NCBI RefSeq assembly: GCF_009883055.1
Contig: NZ_WWVR01000064.1
Coordinates: 1 to 5,221 of the forward strand
Source: Blautia sp. BIOML-A1
Lineage (GTDB): Bacteria > Bacillota > Clostridia > Lachnospirales > Lachnospiraceae
DNA: 5,221 nucleotides
Direction of reading: 5' to 3'
Part shown: positions 1 through 5,221 of the stretch, in pieces
Layout of the letters: each line of letters opens with the position of its first letter
Position numbering within the stretch: position 1 is the first letter of the stretch
Program-made: the position numbers and the translations under genes
Notes under the pieces: model-generated
Database searches by the model: none
Seen by the model: only the letters and a program-made list of their open reading frames with translations
What the model was told of the DNA's origin: nothing

Positions 1-145
1 GTAACTATTCAGAAGGTAGTATCCCGCGAGGCGTTTTGGCATGTTTTTTGCCAAAATCCCGAGACATACAAGGCAAAATGCCATCACCGAAGGTGATTTG
101 GAATGCATTTTGACTCGTAACTGTGAGGGTACTGAACAGTTACGA
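1..145. repeat. Structured intergenic repeat (MITE/REP-like) with inverted ends
   Basis: This non-coding block folds into three successive hairpins. The first has an 8-bp perfect stem (34-41 with 49-56, TTTTGGCA/TGCCAAAA). The second is a compound stem: CAAAATGC 74-81 pairs with 105-112, and ATCACC 83-88 pairs with 92-97 around a GAA loop. The third is a 10-bp perfect stem (115-124 with 136-145, TCGTAACTGT). The ends also match: GTAACTATTCAG at 1-12 is the reverse complement of 132-143 with one mismatch. Compact size, inverted ends, nested palindromes and no coding potential suggest a dispersed non-autonomous repeat. The left limit is uncertain because the window starts at the inverted end. 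That it is multi-copy is inference. Confidence 0.6.
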
Positions 146-177
146 TACACAGGCATTAGAGAGGACAGAAGATTATT

Positions 178-1677
178 ATGAATATTAAACAGGCAAAACA
201 GGAAGTTATGGATACGGTCAAAGCGTATCTTATGAAAGATGAGTATGGAGAGTATGTGATACCGGGTGTTCATCAGAGACCGGTACTTCTTCTTGGTGCA
301 CCGGGAATCGGAAAGACTCAGATCATGGAGCAGGCGGCAAGAGAATGTGGGGTAGCCCTGGTTGCATATACGATCACACATCATACCAGACAGAGTGCGA
401 TCGGACTTCCGTTTATTTCAAAGAAGGAATATGGCGGCAGAGAATATTCCACGACAGAATATACGATGAGTGAGATCGTTGCGAGTATCTATAACCGTAT
501 GACGGAGACTGGACTTGACGAGGGAATTCTTTTTATTGATGAGATTAACTGTGTTTCTGAGACACTGGCACCGGCAATGCTCCAGTTTCTCCAGTGCAAA
601 AGCTTCGGAAATCATGAGATTCCGAAAGGCTGGGTGATCGTGGCAGCAGGAAATCCACCGGAATATAACAAATCTGTCCGGGAGTTTGATGTTGTCACTC
701 TGGACCGTGTAAAAAAGATCATGGTAGAGCCGGATTATCAGGCCTGGCGTGAGTATGCATACAAAGAAAACATGCATCCGGCAATTCTTTCTTATCTGGA
801 ACTTCGGAACAACTGTTTCTATCGGATGGAGACAACGATTGACGGAAAACAGTTTGCGACTCCGCGAGGCTGGGAGGATCTTTCCAGAATGATGGAAGTC
901 TGTGAACAGCTTGGGAAAGATATCACAGAAGCTCTGGTGATCCAGTATATCCAGCATGAGCGTATTGCAAAAGAATTTGCAGAGTATTATGAACTGTATC
1001 AGAAATATCAGCAGGATTATCAGATCACCGAGATTCTTCAGGGCAAGAATTCTGAGGCAATGGTCAAAAAAGTCTCTCATGCATCCTTCGATGAAAAAGT
1101 AAGTGTGGTTAATCTTCTGTTCTCCGGTACAAGACAGGCCGTGCGTAAGGTCATGCTGTGGGAAGATGTCCTTGAAAAAGTATTTGAAGTACTGAAAGCT
1201 CTGAAAACAGCACTGCCATCTGAAAATATGGCACAGAGGCTGGAGGATTATATTTTTGATCTGAAAAAGGAACGTGAGAAAAAGCAGAAGGAGGGGCTTC
1301 TGGAGAGAAGAGAGGATGTCTGTACACGAAGAGCTGTCACATATCTGGAAAATTATGCGAAGCTTCTGAAACAGTACAGTGACAGGCAGGGAGAAGAGGC
1401 GTTTGAAATTCTTCGAAAAGCATTTGGGGAGGAACGTACTTCCTGGGAAGATGAGTGGGATCAGGCTGGAAATACATTGGAATATGCCTTTGATTTTATG
1501 GAAGCTGCTTTTTACAACAGCCAGGAAATGGTAATGTTTGTTTCTGGTATCAACACCGATTTCTATTGTGTCCGTTTCCTTGAAACTTATGAATGCGAGA
1601 GATATATTCGATACAACAGAGATCTTCTGTTTGAAGATGTAAGCCGTCAGATTCAGAGAAGAATAGAAGAATTGTAA
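178..1677 (+). CDS. MoxR-type AAA+ ATPase, 499 aa
   Basis: The protein is a cytoplasmic AAA+ ATPase of the MoxR type, which typically works as a chaperone-like remodeller with a VWA-domain partner. Visible motifs are Walker A GAPGIGKT (residues 40-47), Walker B ILFIDE (117-122), sensor 1 in AAGNP (N159), a likely arginine finger in LDRVKK (R177), and a sensor-2-like TPRGWEDL (R230). The ATPase core fills about residues 1-280. The remaining 220 residues are charged and helical, with Lys/Glu-rich coiled-coil-like stretches near 355-385, and match no domain I recognise. The ATG is preceded by GAGGA at 161-165, a slightly long 12-base spacing. No VWA gene follows; the next gene encodes an unrelated secreted hydrolase. 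The substrate is unknown. The family call is firm, the biological role is not. Confidence 0.9.
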   Translation: MNIKQAKQEVMDTVKAYLMKDEYGEYVIPGVHQRPVLLLGAPGIGKTQIMEQAARECGVALVAYTITHHTRQSAIGLPFISKKEYGGREYSTTEYTMSEIVASIYNRMTETGLDEGILFIDEINCVSETLAPAMLQFLQCKSFGNHEIPKGWVIVAAGNPPEYNKSVREFDVVTLDRVKKIMVEPDYQAWREYAYKENMHPAILSYLELRNNCFYRMETTIDGKQFATPRGWEDLSRMMEVCEQLGKDITEALVIQYIQHERIAKEFAEYYELYQKYQQDYQITEILQGKNSEAMVKKVSHASFDEKVSVVNLLFSGTRQAVRKVMLWEDVLEKVFEVLKALKTALPSENMAQRLEDYIFDLKKEREKKQKEGLLERREDVCTRRAVTYLENYAKLLKQYSDRQGEEAFEILRKAFGEERTSWEDEWDQAGNTLEYAFDFMEAAFYNSQEMVMFVSGINTDFYCVRFLETYECERYIRYNRDLLFEDVSRQIQRRIEEL

Positions 1678-1691
1678 TTATTTAACGATTA

Positions 1692-1730
1692 TCCGGCAGA
1701 GCGTATTCGATAAGATACGGAATGGCCGGA
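1692..1730 (+). other. Nested stem-loop after the ATPase gene
   Basis: TCCGGC (1692-1697) pairs with GCCGGA (1725-1730). Inside it CGTAT (1702-1706) pairs with ATACG (1715-1719) around an 8-base loop, with a purine-rich internal loop between the two stems. It begins 14 bases after the ATPase stop. No run of T follows, so it is not a standard intrinsic terminator. It could be a 3'-end stabiliser or an RNA processing site between two co-transcribed genes. Confidence 0.45.
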
Positions 1731-1746
1731 AATTCCAAAGAGAAAG

Positions 1747-1768
1747 AGGCAGATACCAAAATCTGCCT
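1747..1768 (+). promoter_or_regulatory. Hairpin immediately upstream of a ribosome binding site
   Basis: AGGCAGAT (1747-1754) and ATCTGCCT (1761-1768) form a perfect 8-bp stem with a 6-base ACCAAA loop. Its 3' arm ends two bases before the strong Shine-Dalgarno AAGGAGAG (1771-1778) of the metallo-beta-lactamase-fold gene. No T-tract follows, so termination is unlikely. A role in mRNA stability or in access to the ribosome binding site is possible but inferred. Confidence 0.45.
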
Positions 1769-1784
1769 GAAAGGAGAGCACAAT

Positions 1785-2924
1785 ATGAAAAAGCAGAAAA
1801 AACTGTATGGTCTGCTGCTGTCGCTGCTGCTTGCATGTTCCCTTCTGTTTCCTGGAAGTATGGCTTCTGTGGAGGCGGCAGGCCAGGGAGATATGGCGGT
1901 GCATTTTATTGATGTGGGCCAGGGACTTGCGGTTCTTGTACAGTCAGCAGGGGAGAATCTTCTTTATGACGGAGGGGATCGTTCGCATGCAAATGAGGTA
2001 GTAGAGTATCTTAAGAATCAGCAGGTAGACACAATTGATTATATGATCTCCTCTCATTATGATGAGGATCACCTGGGAGGTCTTGTCAAATGTCTTGATA
2101 ATTTTGAGGTGGAGCATATCCTGGGGTCTGATTATGTGCATACTTCAGAACTGTTTAATACCTTTATGAATACTGCGACAGCAAATGGTCTTTCTGTGGA
2201 ATATCCGTCTGTCGGAGACACTTATGAATTCGGAACGGGAAGTTTCACAGTCATGGCGCCTTCCGGAATCTCAAAAAACAGTAATGATAACTCTGTGGTG
2301 ATCCGCCTGGTAAATGGAAATAACGGATTTCTGTTTATGGGAGACGCAGAGGAAACCAGTGAGCAGGATATGATCAGCACAGGAAAGAGTCTGGACTGTG
2401 ATGTACTCTGTCTTGGACATCATGGTTCGGCGTCCTCCACAAGCTGGGATCTTCTGGAAGCCTCCACTCCGTCCTGGGCAGTGGTAAGCTGTGGAAAGGG
2501 AAATTCCTACGGACATCCGACCGCACAGACAATGGAAAAGCTTTCTGATATGAATATTCCGGTTTTTCGGACAGATGATCAGGGAACTGTGATCGCAGTT
2601 TCGAACGGAAGTACGATCACCTGGAATCAGGATCCCTGTAATGATTACAGTGCCGGTTCGGACAGTGCAGATGATGCATCAGATTCCTATGATGCAGGTT
2701 CAGGATCCGGTGTGCGTTATTCTGGCGGGTCAGACAGTACACAGAATGCAGACAATGGTACAGAAACAGAGGATACACAGGGCACTATGGTCTGGATCTC
2801 TGAGACCGGAAGCAAGTACCACAGCATTCCAAACTGCGGAAAGATGAATCCGGATAAAGCCTGGCAGGAGAGTGAAGCCCAGGCACGCAGTCAGGGATAT
2901 GAAGCCTGCAAAAAGTGCTGGTAA
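1785..2924 (+). CDS. Secreted ComEC/Rec2-like metallo-beta-lactamase-fold hydrolase with Cys/His tail, 379 aa
   Basis: The protein is a predicted exported metal-dependent hydrolase resembling the detached C-terminal domain of the DNA-uptake protein ComEC (COG2333 type). Residues 1-32 look like a signal peptide (MKKQKK, hydrophobic core, VEAA cleavage region). The metallo-beta-lactamase fold runs from about 36 to 282: FIDVGQG (41-47), the metal motif SSHYDEDH (H91, D93, D95, H96), MGDAEE (D187), LGHHGS (H212/H213) and YGHP (H244). A Ser/Asp/Gly-rich linker (about 283-334) leads to a tail with YH (H346), C351 and CKKC (C375, C378), a plausible zinc site. The start at 1785 is chosen because AAGGAGAG lies 6-8 bases upstream and a signal peptide follows; the in-frame ATG at 1722 sits in a hairpin without a ribosome binding site. 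Substrate is unknown, with nucleic acid or phosphodiester likely by family. It may be co-transcribed with the ATPase, 107 bases upstream. Confidence 0.9.
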   Translation: MKKQKKLYGLLLSLLLACSLLFPGSMASVEAAGQGDMAVHFIDVGQGLAVLVQSAGENLLYDGGDRSHANEVVEYLKNQQVDTIDYMISSHYDEDHLGGLVKCLDNFEVEHILGSDYVHTSELFNTFMNTATANGLSVEYPSVGDTYEFGTGSFTVMAPSGISKNSNDNSVVIRLVNGNNGFLFMGDAEETSEQDMISTGKSLDCDVLCLGHHGSASSTSWDLLEASTPSWAVVSCGKGNSYGHPTAQTMEKLSDMNIPVFRTDDQGTVIAVSNGSTITWNQDPCNDYSAGSDSADDASDSYDAGSGSGVRYSGGSDSTQNADNGTETEDTQGTMVWISETGSKYHSIPNCGKMNPDKAWQESEAQARSQGYEACKKCW

Positions 2925-2927
2925 AAT

Positions 2928-3818
2928 TTATTGATAAAAATTCTGGACGTAATGCATGAACTGCCGCACATGTGGTTTCAGGATCCGGTTTTTGCTGTAG
3001 ACAATATAAAAACTTCGTTCATGAACAGATTCTTCTAATGGAAACAGAAGAATCTGTTTTGTTTTTTCAAGATCTGTGACAGAACGGGCAGAGAGAATAG
3101 AAATACCAAGGCCGTTGACAATGGATTTCTTAATACTTTCCAGATCGTTCATTCTGGCGATCACGTTCAGTTCGGAAGGAGTGACACCGATCTTCTCCAG
3201 AAAAAGATCCATCTCCTTCTTAGTGCCGGAGCCTTTTTCACGGATGATGATCGGATCATGCAGAAATTCCTGGAATTCTGCAGATTTTTCTTTAAGCTTC
3301 AGATAACGTTCCGTGACAGGAGCTGCGACTACAAGGGTGTCCTGACAGAAAGGCGTGAAGATACAGCTGTCATCGCCGGTATTCTGTCCGACAAGGGCAA
3401 GGTCTACAGTACCGTCCAGAACACGATGGATGGCCTCCTCGCTGTCTGTCTGGATCGAATGAAAATAAATGTCCGGATGAGAAGTTCCAAAACCTGCGAG
3501 CAGTTCTGGCAGCAGATAGGAAGAAGGGATCGTGGAGGCGGCGAGATCGATCATGTGCTTCTGGGATCCGGTGAAATTTTCCAGGAGGTTGTTGCGGATC
3601 TCAAGCATCCGGACAGCACTGTCGTAGAGCTGATAGCCTCTTGTGGTGACTGTGGTTTTTTTGGTGGTGCGCAGGATGAGCCTGGAATGAAGCTCCTCCT
3701 CGAGAGAACGGATATGTGTACTGATGGTAGGCTGTGTCAGATAAAGTCGTCTGGCAGCTTCAGAGAAACTGCCATAATCAACAACAGCGACAAAGGCTTC
3801 TAATTGTTTGAATTCCAT
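2928..3818 (-). CDS. LysR-type transcriptional regulator, probably selenium-metabolism-associated, 296 aa
   Basis: The protein is a cytoplasmic LysR-family DNA-binding regulator of normal family length. The N-terminal winged helix-turn-helix is clear (FKQLEAFVAVVDYGSFSEAARRL, then LTQPTISTHIRSLEEEL, residues 3-43), followed by a linker helix and a periplasmic-binding-protein-like effector domain from about residue 90 (LAASTIPSSYLLPELL) to the end. The N-terminal half and the STIPSSYLLPE segment resemble the CysL/selenium-metabolism-associated LysR group of Clostridia. The ATG has AGGAG at 3829-3833 with a 10-base spacing. It lies 32 bases downstream of the aminotransferase gene on the same strand, so the two are probably one operon. 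Its stop is 3 bases from the stop of the convergent hydrolase gene, and residues 251-265 are encoded over a strong terminator hairpin that acts on the opposite strand. The LysR call is firm; the selenium sub-family is from recollection of similar proteins. Confidence 0.92.
   Translation of the reverse strand: MEFKQLEAFVAVVDYGSFSEAARRLYLTQPTISTHIRSLEEELHSRLILRTTKKTTVTTRGYQLYDSAVRMLEIRNNLLENFTGSQKHMIDLAASTIPSSYLLPELLAGFGTSHPDIYFHSIQTDSEEAIHRVLDGTVDLALVGQNTGDDSCIFTPFCQDTLVVAAPVTERYLKLKEKSAEFQEFLHDPIIIREKGSGTKKEMDLFLEKIGVTPSELNVIARMNDLESIKKSIVNGLGISILSARSVTDLEKTKQILLFPLEESVHERSFYIVYSKNRILKPHVRQFMHYVQNFYQ
3024..3067 (+). terminator. Intrinsic terminator of the hydrolase transcript, inside the convergent LysR gene
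   Basis: AACAGATTCTTCT (3024-3036) and AGAAGAATCTGTT (3046-3058) form a perfect 13-bp stem with a 9-base loop, followed directly by TTGTTTTTT (3059-3067). On the + strand this is a classic intrinsic terminator, though its stem is AT-rich. It lies 100 bases beyond the hydrolase stop. On the - strand the same stem has no T-run after it, so it should not stop LysR transcription. The terminator is encoded through LysR codons 251-265. Confidence 0.78.
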
Positions 3819-3850
3819 AACTAAAAATCTCCTGAAAATGAATATTTGTT

Positions 3851-5020
3851 TTAAAGCTCAGTAATCCGGTCCAGTGCATGAATGGCGGTTTCTATTTCCT
3901 CGGAAGTATTTTCCGGACCAAAAGAGAAGCGGAGTGTTCCGGCAGGATAGGTTCCCAGGGTCTGATGTGCACTGGGGGCGCAGTGAAGCCCAACACGAGT
4001 CATAATGCCATAGGTGTCATCCAGTTCAAAGGCAGCCCGTGCCATGTCAACTTCAAGAGTCTGAATGGAAACGACAGCACAGCGGTTTTGAGTATCTTTT
4101 TTTCCAATGACGCGAAGCTTTGTCTCTGTCGGGTCGAGGGACAAAATCCCCTGTATAAACTGTTCTGTGAGCTTCATTTCATGTCGGAAAGTCTCTTGCA
4201 TGGAATTGCTTTCCAGGTCAGTAAGTGCGGCATGGAGACCGAGGATTCCCGGAATATTAGGAGTTCCGGGCTCGAAACGGTCCGGAAGAAAGGCGGGAAC
4301 CTCCTCTGTGTGGGAAATGCTTCCCGTGCCTCCGCTCAGGAGAGGTTCCATTTTGCCGGCAAGCTCACTTTGAATCAGAAAACCACCGATTCCCTGTGGG
4401 CCTCTGAGTCCTTTGTGACCGGTAAATGCAAGTGCATCGATTTTTAATTCTTCCATATCGACAGGAAAAACACCGGCAGTCTGAGCACTGTCCAGGATAA
4501 AAAGCAGTCCGTGGCGCTGACAGAAGGCACTGATTTCATGAAGCGGCATGATGGTTCCGCACACATTGGAAGCGTGGAGACAGACCAGAAGCCGGGTATT
4601 TGGTTTTATAAGTGCTTCTGCTTTTTCAAGGAGAAGATTACCCTCATGGTCACAGGGAATACGGTCAAAAGTCACTCCCTGCTTCGTAAGCTGGACAAGT
4701 GGACGCATGACGGCATTGTGCTCCATGGAAGTTACCAGAACATGATCTCCTGGTTTGAGGATTCCTTTGAGCAGGATATTCAGGCTCATGGTGATATTTT
4801 GTGTGAAGATTACATTTTTTCCTTTACCGGATGTAAAATGGAACAGGCGTCGAAGCTGTTCTCTTGTCTCAAAAATCTGTTCTTCTACAGAGTAGGCGGC
4901 ACGATAGCCTCCGCGTCCTACATTGACAGCACAGCCGGAGAGATACTGATAAACGGCGTCTGCAACAGAGGGGGATTTGGGGAAGGAAGTGCTTGCCTGA
5001 TCCAGATATATTTTTTGCAT
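3851..5020 (-). CDS. Class-V aminotransferase, cysteine desulfurase family (EF2568 type), 389 aa
   Basis: The protein is a PLP-dependent, cytoplasmic enzyme expected to remove sulfur (or selenium) from cysteine (or selenocysteine), leaving alanine and an enzyme-bound persulfide. Visible residues are the N-terminal IYLDQASTSFPK typical of the family, the PLP-stacking H101 in MEHNA, D177 and Q180 in ILDSAQ, the Schiff-base lysine K203 in FTGHKGLRGPQG, and a SufS-like catalytic cysteine C347 in RVGLHCAPSAH. Length fits TIGR01977-type proteins, which are linked in comparative studies to selenium-dependent molybdenum hydroxylase gene sets. The start is supported by GAGGT at 5027-5031, 6 bases from the ATG. 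It is the first gene of an operon with the LysR regulator. No selD, yedF or iron-sulfur scaffold gene is in the window, so whether it serves selenium or sulfur is unproved. Confidence 0.92.
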   Translation of the reverse strand: MQKIYLDQASTSFPKSPSVADAVYQYLSGCAVNVGRGGYRAAYSVEEQIFETREQLRRLFHFTSGKGKNVIFTQNITMSLNILLKGILKPGDHVLVTSMEHNAVMRPLVQLTKQGVTFDRIPCDHEGNLLLEKAEALIKPNTRLLVCLHASNVCGTIMPLHEISAFCQRHGLLFILDSAQTAGVFPVDMEELKIDALAFTGHKGLRGPQGIGGFLIQSELAGKMEPLLSGGTGSISHTEEVPAFLPDRFEPGTPNIPGILGLHAALTDLESNSMQETFRHEMKLTEQFIQGILSLDPTETKLRVIGKKDTQNRCAVVSIQTLEVDMARAAFELDDTYGIMTRVGLHCAPSAHQTLGTYPAGTLRFSFGPENTSEEIETAIHALDRITEL

Positions 5021-5031
5021 AAGATTACCTC

Positions 5032-5049
5032 ACATATGTTTAATTAAAC
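5032..5049. other. Palindromes around the predicted transcription start
   Basis: GTTTAATTAAAC (5038-5049) is a perfect 12-base palindrome and ACATATGT (5032-5039) a perfect 8-base one. Together they fill the stretch between the -10 box and the ribosome binding site of the aminotransferase gene. They may be secondary operator sites, but short AT palindromes also arise by chance in such DNA. Confidence 0.3.
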
Positions 5050-5050
5050 T

Positions 5051-5065
5051 ATAGTATAACACTAT
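5051..5065. promoter_or_regulatory. LysR-type operator dyad (T-N11-A) over the -10 box
   Basis: The + strand reads ATAGT-ATAAC-ACTAT, a perfect 5-bp inverted repeat with a 5-base centre. It fits the general LysR-family site T-N11-A. It covers the -10 element of the operon that encodes the LysR regulator, a position suited to autorepression. A further AT dyad (ATAAA-N-TTTAT form) lies between the -35 and -10 regions. Binding is inferred. Confidence 0.45.
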
Positions 5066-5081
5066 TTATAAATTTTATCTA
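5053..5081 (-). promoter_or_regulatory. Sigma-A-like promoter of the aminotransferase-LysR operon
   Basis: Reading the - strand, TATACT (5058-5053) matches the -10 consensus at five of six positions. TAGATA (5081-5076) matches the -35 at four of six, with an ideal 17-base spacing. Transcription would start near 5046, giving a leader of about 26 bases before the ATG at 5020. The region is strongly AT-rich. No better pair was seen between 5021 and 5110 on this strand. Confidence 0.6.
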
Positions 5082-5091
5082 TAAGTAACCA

Positions 5092-5122
5092 TAAAAAACG
5101 GCTATATTTAACAAAGCTTAGC
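5092..5122 (-). terminator. Possible weak terminator for a gene beyond the right edge
   Basis: On the - strand an imperfect hairpin (GCTA at 5122-5119 with TAGC at 5104-5101, then an internal mismatch and a 3-bp inner stem including one G-T pair) is followed by CGTTTTTT down to 5092. It could end a - strand transcript entering from the right before the aminotransferase promoter. The stem is short and AT-rich, so the call is weak. Confidence 0.25.
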
Positions 5123-5125
5123 AAG

Positions 5126-5200
5126 AATTCTCCTACATCTTCAGGTAGTGAGATGAATTGTGGAGCTGAGCATAAATGCTCAAAAGAATCTTGTAAATAA
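5126..5200 (+). other. Structured stretch, possibly the decayed end of an IS200/IS605-type (TnpB) element
   Basis: Two adjacent hairpins are visible. The first is CTC-CTAC (5130-5136) with GTAG-T-GAG (5145-5152, one bulged base), flanked by AATTC/GAATT arms at 5126-5130 and 5155-5159. The second is a perfect 7-bp stem, TGAGCAT/ATGCTCA (5167-5182). The + strand frame across them is open from 5072 to the TAA at 5198-5200 but has no start codon and reads NSPTSSGSEMNCG over the hairpins. This resembles the tail that TnpB genes often carry where coding and right-end/omegaRNA sequence overlap. No TnpB catalytic region is present. This is inference from pattern only. Confidence 0.3.
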
Positions 5201-5221
5201 AGAGAAGAAACACTTGTTCTG

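Noticed and set aside
110..146. TTGACT (110-115) as a -35 box for the ATPase gene
   Set aside because: No acceptable -10 lies at 16-18 bases. The nearest candidate, TACGAT (141-146), is 25 bases away, and both fall in repeat hairpins.
418..1080. A 220-codon open frame on the - strand within the ATPase gene
   Set aside because: It lies wholly antisense to a gene with intact AAA+ motifs, has a Cys/His/Ile-rich composition typical of an antisense shadow, and has no recognisable domain.
1722..1784. Upstream in-frame ATG that would extend the hydrolase by 21 residues
   Set aside because: It has no ribosome binding site, lies in a hairpin, and would bury the signal peptide behind a charged extension. 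The ATG at 1785 has a strong Shine-Dalgarno.
1824..1838. Lipobox-like LLAC (C18) in the hydrolase leader
   Set aside because: The hydrophobic stretch continues after the cysteine (SLLFPG) and a better ordinary cleavage region (VEAA, about residue 32) follows. Lipidation is possible but less likely.
3258..3803. A 181-codon open frame on the + strand opposite the LysR gene
   Set aside because: It is the antisense shadow of a clear LysR protein, with no good ribosome binding site and no family resemblance.
4511..5047. A 178-codon open frame on the + strand opposite the aminotransferase gene
   Set aside because: It is antisense to a protein with all PLP-enzyme motifs intact, runs into the operon promoter, and its sequence is unlike any family I know.
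5062..5220. A 52-codon open frame on the - strand entering from the right edge and ending at TAG 5064-5062
   Set aside because: It has no start codon in the window, ends inside the operon promoter, and shows no family features. It is more likely chance or the antisense of the structured stretch.

Overview
This window looks like a chromosomal segment of a Gram-positive anaerobic Firmicute, most likely a gut Lachnospiraceae (Blautia/Dorea/Ruminococcus type). That call rests on moderate GC content, AGGAG-type ribosome binding sites, the style of the proteins, and a LysR regulator paired with a class-V aminotransferase of the kind known from selenium-using Clostridia. No species can be fixed from the sequence alone.

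Layout. Bases 1-145 hold a non-coding block of three consecutive hairpins with near-perfect 12-base inverted ends; it looks like a dispersed, MITE- or REP-like repeat. On the + strand follow a MoxR-type AAA+ ATPase (178-1677), a spacer with two hairpins, and a secreted ComEC/Rec2-like metallo-beta-lactamase-fold protein with a Cys/His tail (1785-2924). Facing them on the - strand is a two-gene operon: a cysteine desulfurase-like class-V aminotransferase (5020-3851), then a LysR-type regulator (3818-2928). The two convergent units are only 3 bases apart. Bases 5021-5221 hold the promoter and operator-like dyads of the - strand operon. Beyond them is a structured stretch that may be the decayed end of an IS200/IS605-type element.

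How the genes work together. The aminotransferase and LysR gene are probably co-transcribed from one sigma-A-like promoter at about 5053-5081. A perfect 15-base LysR-type dyad (T-N11-A) lies on its -10 box, so the downstream regulator may control its own operon. The family pairing points to sulfur/selenium mobilisation. The + strand genes have no clear functional link to that operon. The MoxR ATPase lacks the VWA partner that usually follows it. The clearest unusual feature is a strong + strand intrinsic terminator (3024-3067) lying inside the 3' coding part of the LysR gene. It predicts that the metallo-beta-lactamase mRNA runs about 140 bases antisense to the LysR mRNA. I found no CRISPR array, tRNA, rRNA or clearly new multi-gene system.
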